Shown in pieces: positions 49,028 through 56,222 of a stretch of DNA of 57,917 nt; the first letter of the stretch is position 1; every line of letters starts with the position of its first letter. The notes below the pieces were generated by a model that was not told the DNA's origin, did no database searches, and saw only the letters and a program-made list of their open reading frames with translations. This DNA comes from a virus, in the IMG/VR virus record IMGVR_UViG_3300043409_000324, positions 1-57,917 of that record. One strand, given 5' to 3'. The translations under genes and the position numbers were made by a program.

Positions 49028-49870
49028 TTAAGCGAAGGCAATGTCTTCAGCAATGTTCCACAACTCTGAGTTGATGCGGATGTTCTCTCTCACACTGCTA
49101 ACAGGACGAGCCTTACGGATCACACCATTGGGGTGCTTGTCAGACAGGCTCTTAACGAATGCATTGCCACGGATGACACCTTCCTGAATACGATTGAACA
49201 CAGTGAATGCATCCATGTAGTTGTCTTGATAGCGAGAGATCTTCAACACATCGGCAATGGTTTGAGGGGTAGCATACACACCATTGGTCTGCTGTTCAAG
49301 CATGTCCCATCGTGTCTCAATACCACGCTTAGCCATGATCACTGACTGATGTGGGTCAAGTGTCACACCACGCAGTCTTTCAAGACGCTCCATCATGGTG
49401 GGCAATGTAGCCACAGTGTTACGAAGCATCTCTTCAAAGCCACTCAGTGCCTTGCTGTGGTAGATACGAGACTGGAAACCATCACCTGCAATGAGGCCAT
49501 TGTCACAGATGAAACGGAAGCAACCTGCAAACAATCTCACTGAGCCAGTGCCATCGTGAGAGTTGTAAAGAATAATCTCAGGACGAATGTCAGCAGTGCC
49601 GAAGTCAATGTCCCATGTCTTAGCGAAGGCTACCATGTGACCTGAGTGAGCAGGGTTGTTCTTACGGCTACGCTTTTGTGCTGCTTGCACTGGTGCATAT
49701 CCATAGTCTTGCATCACTGTGATGATGTCGCTTGTGTTCAATGACACATAACGATCTGTAAGTCGGTCAGCCTTGGTTGTGCTGAAAGCAGCGGGGGCAA
49801 GTTGTTGGATACGCTCTGTAGAGAGAGCAGAATTGTTAACATTGCGAGAGAAGATTACATGTTTAGCCAT
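49028..49870 (-). CDS. DUF932-family phage protein
   Basis: 280 residues. FAKTWDIDFGTADIRPEIIL, YNSHDGTGSVRLFAGCFR and FICDNGLIAGDGF match the DUF932 family (phage/plasmid-like proteins), with the conserved NSHDGT and CxNGL motifs. Its function is not established in relatives. It has its own plausible promoter (49917-49946) and a TAAGGA ribosome site within a copy of the repeated leader hairpin. Confidence 0.85.
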   Translation of the reverse strand: MAKHVIFSRNVNNSALSTERIQQLAPAAFSTTKADRLTDRYVSLNTSDIITVMQDYGYAPVQAAQKRSRKNNPAHSGHMVAFAKTWDIDFGTADIRPEIILYNSHDGTGSVRLFAGCFRFICDNGLIAGDGFQSRIYHSKALSGFEEMLRNTVATLPTMMERLERLRGVTLDPHQSVIMAKRGIETRWDMLEQQTNGVYATPQTIADVLKISRYQDNYMDAFTVFNRIQEGVIRGNAFVKSLSDKHPNGVIRKARPVSSVRENIRINSELWNIAEDIAFA

Positions 49871-49916
49871 GATGTTTCCTTAAGAAAAGTGAATGAGTGT
49901 CAGCAACTGACGCTTA

Positions 49917-49946
49917 ATTATAACCACAAAATTAGGGGCAGTGCAA
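49917..49946 (-). promoter_or_regulatory. Sigma-70-like promoter for the DUF932 gene
   Basis: On the minus strand, TTGCAC (49946-49941), an 18-base spacer, and perfect TATAAT (49922-49917). The -35 is weak. A 6-pair hairpin (TAGGGG/CCCCTA) lies upstream and could end transcription of the preceding small genes. Confidence 0.5.
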
Positions 49947-49958
49947 TACCCCTACAGT

Positions 49959-50177
49959 TTACTCAGGCTTTTTAGCCAAAGGTATTACATCCATCCAAGC
50001 CATCAGATGGATAGTGTCACCGAACATATCTAGGCAGTAGCTATACATGCCATCGATGTGATCGAAGTAGTAGACAGCCCCAGTGCGAGGGCATTGTACA
50101 TAGCTCTTAGGCTTCACTGAGTACAGTGGTGTCACTGGTTGCTTGTCGAAGTCCCTGATGTCCACTTCGCTTAACAT
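49959..50177 (-). CDS. Conserved small phage protein
   Basis: 72 residues with a strong ribosome site (AGGAGG). VQCPRTGAVYYFDHIDGMYS then YCLDMFGDTIHLMAWMDVIP is a small beta domain common in early regions of phages. Function unknown. Its first 71 bases overlap the preceding gene. Confidence 0.75.
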   Translation of the reverse strand: MLSEVDIRDFDKQPVTPLYSVKPKSYVQCPRTGAVYYFDHIDGMYSYCLDMFGDTIHLMAWMDVIPLAKKPE

Positions 50178-50325
50178 AATTTTCCTCCTGTAATAGGTGT
50201 AGTCGTTTCATCTCAGTGCCTTTGGCATAGCCTCGGACATAGTCTTTGCTCATCCACTGGTATGCCATACCTAAGCCACGTTGTCCATGTACAAAGCCTA
50301 GCTGATAACTAATGTCTACTTCCAT
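50107..50325 (-). CDS. Small protein with repeated Gly-helix pattern
   Basis: 72 residues from the ATG at 50325, inside the stop region of the 25-residue membrane peptide. GFVHGQRGLGMAYQWMSKDY followed by VRGYAKGTEM resembles the RMF-like pattern of 35549-35737. The C-terminal 23 residues are coded over the next gene. No clear ribosome site; re-initiation from the upstream peptide is likely. Confidence 0.55.
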   Translation of the reverse strand: MEVDISYQLGFVHGQRGLGMAYQWMSKDYVRGYAKGTEMKRLHLLQEENYVKRSGHQGLRQATSDTTVLSEA

Positions 50326-50393
50326 AGCATTAAAATCACAAATGCTATAGCAAAGAGAAGAGCAAACCATCCATATAAAGTTTCATCATCCAT
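50316..50393 (-). CDS. 25-residue membrane peptide
   Basis: MDDETLYGWFALLFAIAFVI then LMLWK: an acidic start, one membrane span and a Lys end. AAGGA lies 8 bases upstream of the ATG, inside the previous gene, and the downstream gene begins inside its last codons. It is too short for routine gene finding. Confidence 0.55.
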   Translation of the reverse strand: MDDETLYGWFALLFAIAFVILMLWK

Positions 50394-50553
50394 TTGCAAC
50401 ATCCTTTCTTTGTACTGGTGTAGCCAACAACCACTTGTCCCCAAGGTAACGAATGCTTCGCACCCACTGCCGTTGGTTGTGTCTATTGATACGCTTCTCT
50501 ACACCTTCGGTGTTGAACAGAGTGCGAACATGCTTTAACATCTTTGTATTCAT
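50386..50553 (-). CDS. Small basic phage protein
   Basis: 55 residues. LFNTEGVEKRINRHNQRQWV followed by RSIRYLGDKWLLATPVQRK is a family I recall in early regions of podoviruses (RHN.RQWVRS.R.LG..WLLA.P). Highly basic, perhaps nucleic-acid binding. It overlaps the membrane peptide by 8 bases. Confidence 0.75.
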   Translation of the reverse strand: MNTKMLKHVRTLFNTEGVEKRINRHNQRQWVRSIRYLGDKWLLATPVQRKDVANG

Positions 50554-50554
50554 T

Positions 50555-50752
50555 TCATTCCTTAACTATACGAAAGTTTCCTAAGTCTACCTGTTCTCTG
50601 TTGGCAAAGAACAAGCCATCAAGGTAGCGTTCCAGTGCATTTGATGCATCAGGTAGTGTGGCATAACGCCTTGGTTTGTAGTTGCCACTGTCTGTCACAT
50701 CAAACTCTAGGCAGTACCACTTGTCACGCAGTCTGGTTTGTATCTTGTACAT
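50555..50752 (-). CDS. Small early phage protein
   Basis: 65 residues from the ATG at 50752, 8 bases after AAAGG. YKIQTRLRDKWYCLEFDVTD then a helix DASNALERYLDGLFFANREQ and FRIVKE. Pattern: one sheet, helix, strand. Function unknown. It overlaps the previous gene by 29 bases. Confidence 0.65.
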   Translation of the reverse strand: MYKIQTRLRDKWYCLEFDVTDSGNYKPRRYATLPDASNALERYLDGLFFANREQVDLGNFRIVKE

Positions 50753-51023
50753 ATGCATACCTTTCATAAGAACGGATCTTGCTATCACCATCGGTGTTCT
50801 TAGTCACAAACTTGACTGCCACATTGTCAGAGTGTAGTCGCTGTATTAACAACGACAAGTCACAGTCTTCCTCAAGGTAGACATTGTCCTTGTACTGATA
50901 GCTGTAGCTGCTTACATCAGGGGCAATGCCTAAGTTGTCTAACACCTTACGCTTCACCTTACCCCATCCATGCCCTGCATCAGTGTATACAGTGATGGTG
51001 AATGTCTTACCTTTCTTTATCAT
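50724..51023 (-). CDS. Conserved small phage protein
   Basis: 99 residues. TVYTDAGHGWGKVKRKVLDN, SSYSYQYKDNVYLEEDCDLS and a C-terminal SKIRSYERYAYV match a small family common in phages (YTD.GHGW.KV.R..L..LGI...SSYSY). Function unknown. Confidence 0.82.
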   Translation of the reverse strand: MIKKGKTFTITVYTDAGHGWGKVKRKVLDNLGIAPDVSSYSYQYKDNVYLEEDCDLSLLIQRLHSDNVAVKFVTKNTDGDSKIRSYERYAYVQDTNQTA

Positions 51024-51286
51024 GATGTTAGTTCCTCAATGGTTCCTGCCAACACCACTGTCTTACCAGTAGCACCAACCACGAAGCTAAGCTTCATGAT
51101 GTTAGGATGTGATCTAAGTCCACAATTAGTCATGTATGTTTCCATCTGTCCTCTTTCATCGAAAGAGTGTTGACATCCATGTCCATTACTGAACTCCCAG
51201 TGCAGGGTGTAGGGTGGTGGTAGCACCTCCTCCGCTTTGATTGCCCACATCTTATCAATCCTTTCATACGAATCATCTTTGATCAT
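51020..51286 (-). CDS. Hypothetical early protein
   Basis: 88 residues, mixed alpha/beta, with HWEFSNGHGCQHSFDERGQM. Start and stop overlap neighbours by 4 bases. Not recognised. Confidence 0.6.
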   Translation of the reverse strand: MIKDDSYERIDKMWAIKAEEVLPPPYTLHWEFSNGHGCQHSFDERGQMETYMTNCGLRSHPNIMKLSFVVGATGKTVVLAGTIEELTS

Positions 51287-51471
51287 GCCAGTTCCTTTGT
51301 AGGGATAATGATAGTGTGTACCACATCCCCTTGTTTGTTATAAACATACAAGTGCAACTCACTGTTCTCCATGACGGAGTCAAGGTAGCACTCAACATAT
51401 CCATTGTTTTTACCAATGTTAATCACTGTGGAATTAACAAAGTTATCCAAGGTTTCTACTGTCAGTTTCAT
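51283..51471 (-). CDS. Hypothetical early protein
   Basis: 62 residues, beta-rich (INIGKNNGYVECYLDSVMEN, LHLYVYNKQGDVVHTIIIPT). It may be a small SH3/OB-like barrel. Not recognised. Four-base overlaps on both sides. Confidence 0.6.
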   Translation of the reverse strand: MKLTVETLDNFVNSTVINIGKNNGYVECYLDSVMENSELHLYVYNKQGDVVHTIIIPTKELA

Positions 51472-51920
51472 AGGTTATGTTCCATAATATATTTAGCATC
51501 GGCAATGTCTTTAGACAGTGCCTCTATCCACTTACCATCCTCAATGTACTTGTCAGCCGACTCAGTCAGGTTCTTAAGCACCCCTCGAATGTCAGCCTTA
51601 GCACCCTTGGAAATGACAGGGAATTGCTCATGTCGTTCCATGCCCCGAATGAATGCATACCAAACCTTTGACTTCGGAGTGTAGAAGGTGGTTGCAATTT
51701 CCTTACGCTCCCAGTGCTTAGTGTAGCTAGGGTGGACATAAGCATAGTGTTGCCCAAAGATTCGGGCAGTCTCTTCCTGCTTGGTGACTGTCAATGTGCA
51801 GAGAACTTCCCTTGCTTGGTTGAAGGTGGTGAATACATTGTTACCCTGCTCATCACAAGCATAGTCTTCATTGGACATCAGCACCCTGTAACCTTCGGTT
51901 GTTTTAATAATTTGATTCAT
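51468..51920 (-). CDS. Early protein with TFYTPK...YAFIxGM motif
   Basis: 150 residues. The N-terminal half is beta-like. The centre reads WERKEIATTFYTPKSK then VWYAFIRGMERH, and the end is helical. The same TFYTPK.K..YAFI.GM motif occurs in the next gene downstream, and a looser version at 54871-55083, so a small paralogous family is present. Ribosome site AAAGGAG. Function unknown. Confidence 0.65.
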   Translation of the reverse strand: MNQIIKTTEGYRVLMSNEDYACDEQGNNVFTTFNQAREVLCTLTVTKQEETARIFGQHYAYVHPSYTKHWERKEIATTFYTPKSKVWYAFIRGMERHEQFPVISKGAKADIRGVLKNLTESADKYIEDGKWIEALSKDIADAKYIMEHNL

Positions 51921-52102
51921 TTCTGTTCTCCTTTAAGTGCCAGTTCTTTTTCCATCCCCTTGATGAAGGCATAGTAGCCCTTTGTCTTTGGGGTGTAGAA
52001 GGTGGATGCTATTTGCTTAGGCTTCATTGACTTAGCAAGTTTGGGCAGGGTGACTACATAACACCTACCAAAAAAGTCTGCAGTAAATTCTATCTTAGTC
52101 AT
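51917..52102 (-). CDS. Small early protein, paralogue of the 51468 gene
   Basis: 61 residues from the ATG at 52102 (GGAAGGGG upstream). It is essentially the TFYTPK domain alone: KPKQIASTFYTPKTK then GYYAFIKGMEKE. It looks like a duplicated or split copy of its neighbour's domain. Function unknown. Confidence 0.65.
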   Translation of the reverse strand: MTKIEFTADFFGRCYVVTLPKLAKSMKPKQIASTFYTPKTKGYYAFIKGMEKELALKGEQK

Positions 52103-52358
52103 CACATGCCCCTTCCATAACATCACTCAGTTTAATGCCACTGCATAAGTCATCAGCACTATTCTCAAATGAGCTTCGAGTGTCATCAATAATTTCAATG
52201 ACACTTTCAGGTGGGTAATTCTCAATTGGTTCCCACAGAATAACATCCTCATGCTCCTCTGTTATCATTTCTAACACCTCATCGTATGTCTTATCATCGG
52301 GGTAGTCAGAGAGCCACTGACCGAGAGCAAAACGCTCACTCACTTTCATTCTGTTCAT
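52095..52358 (-). CDS. Hypothetical acidic early protein
   Basis: 87 residues, helical and strongly acidic (YDEVLEMITEEHEDVILWEP, DDTRSSFENSADDLCSG). An acidic DNA mimic is one possibility, without further support. The ribosome site AAAGGA is inside a copy of the repeated leader hairpin (52365-52378). Confidence 0.6.
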   Translation of the reverse strand: MNRMKVSERFALGQWLSDYPDDKTYDEVLEMITEEHEDVILWEPIENYPPESVIEIIDDTRSSFENSADDLCSGIKLSDVMEGACDD

Positions 52359-52552
52359 AATGTATTTCCTTTCAGGAGTTGTTCTCGTTTAATGAAGGGT
52401 AGGTAAACTTTGTTACCAAAGAATTGATGCTCAAACAATTGATCTTCAACGATCTTGTCTGAGTGTGCTCTCGCTGCTTTCAATGTCTTGAAAGAAGCAA
52501 CAGGGCTAGTGCTATTGGGATAACACACAATGAATTTGTATCTGTATCTCAT
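52355..52552 (-). CDS. Hypothetical small early protein
   Basis: 65 residues from the ATG at 52552 (GGGAG upstream, ATGA overlap with the previous stop). YRYKFIVCYPNSTSPVASFK with a following basic helix. Not recognised. Confidence 0.6.
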   Translation of the reverse strand: MRYRYKFIVCYPNSTSPVASFKTLKAARAHSDKIVEDQLFEHQFFGNKVYLPFIKREQLLKGNTL

Positions 52553-52737
52553 ACGATCTCCCATTTGTTGTATGAATCATTCATCCACTCATCAATAATT
52601 TCTTGTGGAAATTGTTGAGTATCTTCAACAGTGTAGTCTGTCCAGTGTTCAGACCTATCTCTGTTAACTTCCAACAGAAATTCTTCTGTTGTGTGTAAGG
52701 TAATCTTCCCTGTGTAGTCTGTGTTTTTAAACTGCAT
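52549..52737 (-). CDS. Hypothetical small early protein
   Basis: 62 residues from the ATG at 52737, one base after the preceding stop. FKNTDYTGKITLHTTEEFLL and an acidic tail. Not recognised. Confidence 0.6.
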   Translation of the reverse strand: MQFKNTDYTGKITLHTTEEFLLEVNRDRSEHWTDYTVEDTQQFPQEIIDEWMNDSYNKWEIV

Positions 52738-52738
52738 A

Positions 52739-53119
52739 TCACCACCATGAATCGTAGAACACTGCCTTGCCATCAGCAAGGGCTTGCCTTGCCACCTTGA
52801 CGAAGGTAGCTACGCTTTCGAGATCTTCGGAGTCTATCTCTTGAGCACCGAAGAAGAACCCATTGATAGGCACTAGCTTGTTGTTGCCAGTGTCCATCTC
52901 TAAACGATCAAGATCGTTAGCAGTGAGCCTCACTGTAGTGCAATTAAAGCTACCTTTAGCACCTCCCCTTTGGCGGTAGAGATCCTCCATCCAACCATGA
53001 AGTGCATTAAACTTACGCCAGTAGCAGATCTCCGTAGCACCATCACCCAGTGCCACATCAGTAGCTTTGTCACCCACCTTGTCAGCATCCACAATGAATG
53101 CATACATATCAAGTCCCAT
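52739..53119 (-). CDS. Conserved phage protein (MGLDMYA family)
   Basis: 126 residues from the ATG at 53119 (GAGGAAC upstream). MGLDMYAFIVDADKVGDKAT, ICYWRKFNALHGWMEDLYRQ, FNCTTVRLTANDLDRLE and an end VFYDSWW form a well-defined family that is widespread in phages and some bacteria. Function is unknown; the conserved Tyr/Trp/His residues suggest ligand binding. It is one of the most recognisable early genes here. Confidence 0.85.
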   Translation of the reverse strand: MGLDMYAFIVDADKVGDKATDVALGDGATEICYWRKFNALHGWMEDLYRQRGGAKGSFNCTTVRLTANDLDRLEMDTGNNKLVPINGFFFGAQEIDSEDLESVATFVKVARQALADGKAVFYDSWW

Positions 53120-53288
53120 AATTGTTCCTCGGAAAGTTAATGGTTGAATAATAGAAGTCGAGGATTTCATCCTCTGTTAGTTCAAAGTCTATGTCACCGA
53201 GTGCCACAGCAATGCCAATGTCATAGACATTCCGAGACATACCAGTCTCGAATATCAGCGGTGTGTTCATGTCACCTACAGCAAACAT
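53109..53288 (-). CDS. Hypothetical small early protein
   Basis: 59 residues from the ATG at 53288, which follows a GGTGG-type ribosome site; an in-frame ATG at 53309 is less likely. MFAVGDMNTPLIFETGMSRN then an acidic C-terminus with ALGDIDFELTEDEILDFYYS. Not recognised. It overlaps both neighbours. Confidence 0.55.
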   Translation of the reverse strand: MFAVGDMNTPLIFETGMSRNVYDIGIAVALGDIDFELTEDEILDFYYSTINFPRNNYGT

Positions 53289-53415
53289 GTACCACCATCC
53301 TGTCCTCATCCACTGTCAGCCATGCCTTCCGAGTGAATGAATCGTAAACAATAATGTCACCGACATTAATGATTGCCCCTGTCTTGCAACAGATACCTTT
53401 GTATCTAGCCTTCAT
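53272..53415 (-). CDS. Small early protein with CC motifs
   Basis: 47 residues: MKARYKGICCKTGAIINVGD then IIVYDSFTRKAWL and an end VVHVCCR. It looks like a minimal beta barrel (a pattern seen in phage proteins with GKCxxTGAxIxxGDxI). The two Cys pairs could bind metal. It fills an otherwise empty 100-base gap and overlaps both neighbours. Confidence 0.55.
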   Translation of the reverse strand: MKARYKGICCKTGAIINVGDIIVYDSFTRKAWLTVDEDRMVVHVCCR

Positions 53416-53606
53416 GATCCGTTCCATGTTGCCTCCGAATGTTGTTCTTCAATATGCCAAGTGCCTATCTTGACAGCCTCTGCTATGGTTTCTGCGAAAC
53501 CAATGTAACCCACTGCATCTGAGTCAGAGAACATCTCAAATATCTCAGCGTCCTTCTCCCATCTAACCCACACTTCGTAGCCCTTCTTATCAAGGATTTT
53601 CCGCAT
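53412..53606 (-). CDS. Hypothetical small early protein
   Basis: 64 residues from the ATG at 53606 (GGAG 8 bases upstream). KGYEVWVRWEKDAEIFEMFS then a helix with FAETIAEAVKIGTWHIEEQ. Not recognised. Confidence 0.6.
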   Translation of the reverse strand: MRKILDKKGYEVWVRWEKDAEIFEMFSDSDAVGYIGFAETIAEAVKIGTWHIEEQHSEATWNGS

Positions 53607-53925
53607 TGTATTTCTCCAAATATTTAAACAAATATTCCAGTGCCTCTGACTCTCTGTCAAAGGCTCGGTACTCACCATCCTCATCTATCCATTCACAAGA
53701 CACAGTCTTGGCAAACAGTACACAGTAGTCACCGACATGTTCCACATACCAGTCATCCATCAAGTTCAAGGCATAGTCCTTGAGATAAATCTCATGGCAA
53801 GCTTTTTTACATGTTGTGTCATCGACTCTAGTGAGTCGCTCCAGTTCTGATGGGTGGTTGTCAGATAACAACCCCATCACTGCATACTTAAACATAAATC
53901 TTTTATGTTCGTCATCGTCCATCAT
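53590..53925 (-). CDS. Hypothetical early protein
   Basis: 111 residues, MMDDDEHKRFMFKYAVMGLL start, central LKDYALNLMDDWYVEHVGDY, acidic helical C-terminus. No recognised domain. ATGA overlap with the gene upstream. Confidence 0.6.
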   Translation of the reverse strand: MMDDDEHKRFMFKYAVMGLLSDNHPSELERLTRVDDTTCKKACHEIYLKDYALNLMDDWYVEHVGDYCVLFAKTVSCEWIDEDGEYRAFDRESEALEYLFKYLEKYNAENP

Positions 53926-54326
53926 TTGAAATCCCTCATGTAAATTGCACCACGCTTAGTGCCTTCGGCATCAGCAAACACTTTCATTCCAACAACATCA
54001 GCCCTATCCACTGATTGCTCAGTGGCTTTGATGATGAAGCTTGAATACTTATAAGGGTTATAAGATACTTGCCTACCAACCATGCTAAGGAATTCATAGT
54101 GGCTCTCGACTCTGTCGCCATTGATCCACACCCCAGTAACTCCGGCATGGACATTCTTTCGCTTCTCTCGAAGCACCCTCTGTCGCCCTGCTTCGGACAC
54201 CTTGAACTTGCAACCCTCAAGCAACACAGTTTCACTGTGAGCAACAACTCTACCCTTTCGGTCACCTTCCAGTGCCTTAATGCTGAAGCATTTCTTGTGC
54301 AGATTGAAGTAAACGAAGACTCTCAT
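53922..54326 (-). CDS. Conserved early phage protein
   Basis: 134 residues. MRVFVYFNLHKKCFSIKALE, GRVVAHSETVLLEGCKFKVS and EAGRQRVLREKRKNVHAGVT form a pattern I know from many phage early regions. The basic second motif suggests nucleic-acid binding. It is preceded by a copy of the leader hairpin at 54331-54346. Confidence 0.82.
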   Translation of the reverse strand: MRVFVYFNLHKKCFSIKALEGDRKGRVVAHSETVLLEGCKFKVSEAGRQRVLREKRKNVHAGVTGVWINGDRVESHYEFLSMVGRQVSYNPYKYSSFIIKATEQSVDRADVVGMKVFADAEGTKRGAIYMRDFK

Positions 54327-54337
54327 TGTGTTTCCTT

Positions 54338-54415
54338 TCAGGAAAGCTTAGTTAATAACCAAAACTTTACAGCGACAAATGCTGCAAAGCAGAGCACACC
54401 TATTACATATTCCAT
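54338..54415 (-). CDS. 25-residue membrane peptide
   Basis: MEYVIGVLCFAAFVAVKFWL then LTKLS: one hydrophobic span with a basic end. AGGAG lies 10 bases upstream, overlapping the preceding stop. Its stop codon lies in the leader hairpin of the next gene. It is a second membrane micropeptide of the same size as that at 50316-50393. Confidence 0.5.
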   Translation of the reverse strand: MEYVIGVLCFAAFVAVKFWLLTKLS

Positions 54416-54416
54416 G

Positions 54417-54668
54417 TCATTCATCTCCTGTCGGAAGGAATGTCAGATTCCCATCTGTGTACCTCATATCAAACATCAGAGCTTTCGCCCTGTTTAGATA
54501 CTTCATAGCAGTCTCAGTGTCACCCATTGCCATCAGTTCCTGTGCATCGGACAACAGTCCGGCAAGCACCATCACACCACCTGATATCTTGTAAGTGAGA
54601 CTGTCCTTCACGCTTTCTTTGAAAGCTTGGAAGTCACAGCCATACATTTGCATTTCTTTATCTGTCAT
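54417..54668 (-). CDS. Hypothetical helical early protein
   Basis: 83 residues: KISGGVMVLAGLLSDAQELM, then TETAMKYLNRAKALMFDMRY. A short TPR-like helix pair is possible. The leader hairpin copy at 54673-54685 contains its ribosome site. Function unknown. Confidence 0.68.
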   Translation of the reverse strand: MTDKEMQMYGCDFQAFKESVKDSLTYKISGGVMVLAGLLSDAQELMAMGDTETAMKYLNRAKALMFDMRYTDGNLTFLPTGDE

Positions 54669-54859
54669 GTTGTTTCCTTTAGGAAGTTCAATGTGGGTTG
54701 CTTCAAAGTTACTAAGTAACCAAGCGAAGCAATGTCAATCATCACTTTGTGAGTGAGGGTTTTAGTCCCTGCAATGGAAGCAAAAAGCTTTGCTTTGTTA
54801 CATACAGGGTAGACTTGTTCTACTCCGTAGACGTTTCTAATTTCAACTATCATTTCCAT
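54665..54859 (-). CDS. Conserved small early protein
   Basis: 64 residues. IVEIRNVYGVEQVYPVCNKA followed by KLFASIAGTKTLTHKVMIDI is a pattern common in phage early regions (EIRNVYG...YP......F..LAGTKTLT). Function unknown. Leader hairpin copy at 54864-54877 with AAAGGA. Confidence 0.75.
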   Translation of the reverse strand: MEMIVEIRNVYGVEQVYPVCNKAKLFASIAGTKTLTHKVMIDIASLGYLVTLKQPTLNFLKETT

Positions 54860-54870
54860 GTTGTTTCCTT

Positions 54871-55083
54871 TCAGGAAGTTGCTTCAACCAGTGCATTTTC
54901 ACTGTCGATAGTGACAGCATCAAACACCTGTTGCTTCGTGCCTTTGTAACCCATCCCTTTAAGAATTGCATAGCAAGTCTTACCTTTAGAGGTGAGTCGC
55001 ATACCTTTCATCTCCAGTTTAAGACCTTGTCTTAAGCAACGAAGACGATAAGCATTGATTTGTTCCGGTGTAGTTAATACCAT
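54871..55083 (-). CDS. Conserved small early protein
   Basis: 70 residues. YRLRCLRQGLKLEMKGMRLT then SKGKTCYAILKGMGYKGTKQ matches a small basic phage family. The SKGKTCYAILKGM part is loosely like the TPKxKxxYAFIxGM motif of the 51468 and 51917 genes. Leader hairpin copy at 55088-55101. Confidence 0.75.
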   Translation of the reverse strand: MVLTTPEQINAYRLRCLRQGLKLEMKGMRLTSKGKTCYAILKGMGYKGTKQQVFDAVTIDSENALVEATS

Positions 55084-55438
55084 TTTGTTTCCTTTAGGAA
55101 AAGCGAAGCGACTTTGCTTCTGTTAAGACTTGTCTTAGCCCTAACAGAAACCCACTGTCTAGCACCGACCCCAGTGCCACAATGGAATTGTCTCTCATAT
55201 ACATTATCAACATGATGTATTAGCATGTCCTGTACATTTACCCTGTACAGACTGGGCTGATCCATAGTGATGATGCATACCTTGCTAATAGCATGCACCC
55301 TCACCGACTTCAGTCTTAATTTTTAAAGAACATTCGTTTGAAGCTTTGCTTCACAGCAGGGCTTCACCCTATAGAGAACGCTAGATAACATTCTGCAAAG
55401 CCCTAAGGCTTTACGCAAGGCTATCAAATAAGCTCTGC
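55084..55438. other. Non-coding gap within the early region
   Basis: 355 bases without a credible gene; a 76-codon minus-strand frame here lacks an ATG start. It contains two direct copies of CCTGTACA (55229-55236 and 55242-55249), each including the palindrome TGTACA, and several short hairpins: one at the end of the upstream gene (55428-55442) and an AAAGCC/GGCTTT stem around 55396-55412. It may hold an operator and a promoter for the genes below 55083, but no clear -35/-10 pair is visible. Confidence 0.5.
55229..55249. repeat. Direct repeat of CCTGTACA
   Basis: Two 8-base copies spaced 13 bases start to start, each containing the palindromic TGTACA. The spacing is little more than one helical turn, which would suit a repressor or activator. 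No regulator gene can be linked to it. Confidence 0.4.
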
Positions 55439-55442
55439 TTAT
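55428..55442 (-). other. Hairpin at the stop of the 55439 gene
   Basis: ATAAGC and GCTTAT surround a 3-base loop and include the stop codon. On the minus strand it is followed by TTGAT, a poor T-tract. It may be a weak terminator or a 3' stabilising stem. Confidence 0.4.
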
Positions 55443-56155
55443 ACAACAAATCCTGTCGTATCAAGCTTCGCTTTACCTTTAGCATACAGTCCGACAATGA
55501 CTTTGTCATCAAGGTGACGAACATCAGAGTTGTCTCCAGAGACAACAGGGATTCCCATAAAGCTTTGGGGAATGTCTTGTTCCTTTCGGAACACTACCGC
55601 CATTCTCATGTTGTTTAACAAAGCATTTTCGACATAAGGCTGAAAGCCTTCCACACCGGAATAGGAAAATGTCAGGTCATAGTTACTTGGTAACTCAGTG
55701 CGGTTTCCTCTCTTAGTGTAGTCATAGAATTGAATCTCAGGAAAAGCAGCAAATATGTTTACATATTCAATGCCATCAGTGTCAGTAAAAGCTACGCTTT
55801 CCCACCGAATGTCACTAGTACCATTCAATCTGACTAAAGGCTTTAAGCCTTGCTTGTTAGCCTTCTTGATAAGCTTAGCAATATCAACAACAAGTTGTTG
55901 CATGAAGCTGTTTCGCTCAGTGAAAAACCATGTGGTTTTATTGATCCTAGCTTGCTGAACAGAGCTGAAAGCTCCACGACCTGCAGTGTTGAGGCAAGCC
56001 ACATCACATTGAGCCTTTTTAGCCATTGGACAAGTGTTCCACTTGGTAGTGTTTGCCGGAGCTAGATAGAGAATGCCAGTTAAGAAACCTAAGGTTTCAC
56101 CCTTGATAGTTTTGGCATCGGACGATACAGAAAGCAGAGCTTTAGACTTGAACAT
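55439..56155 (-). CDS. Cys-motif protein, gp88/DUF7227-like
   Basis: 238 residues from the ATG at 56155 (a longer frame to 56203 lacks a ribosome site). GFLTGILYLAPANTTKWNTC, then MAKKAQCDVACLNTAGRGAF gives a Cys cluster C-x6-C-x3-C. LVRLNGTSDIRWES, IQFYDYTKRGNR, LTFSYSGVEG, VVSGDNSDVR and an end GLYAKGKAKLDTTGFVV follow. This matches a phage family I know as gp88-like/DUF7227; the Cys could bind a metal or Fe-S cluster. Function unknown. Leader hairpin copy at 56160-56173. Confidence 0.72.
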   Translation of the reverse strand: MFKSKALLSVSSDAKTIKGETLGFLTGILYLAPANTTKWNTCPMAKKAQCDVACLNTAGRGAFSSVQQARINKTTWFFTERNSFMQQLVVDIAKLIKKANKQGLKPLVRLNGTSDIRWESVAFTDTDGIEYVNIFAAFPEIQFYDYTKRGNRTELPSNYDLTFSYSGVEGFQPYVENALLNNMRMAVVFRKEQDIPQSFMGIPVVSGDNSDVRHLDDKVIVGLYAKGKAKLDTTGFVV

Positions 56156-56222
56156 TGTGTTTCCTTTAGGAAAGTTGTGGCAACATTGCCGTTGAGGTTT
56201 CAATTGTAGCGGTATCCAATAA

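Noticed and set aside
55074-55304. 76-codon minus-strand frame in the early-region gap
   Set aside because: It has no ATG, its GTG start lacks a ribosome site, and its last codons are just the repeated leader hairpin read through. Composition is unlike its neighbours.
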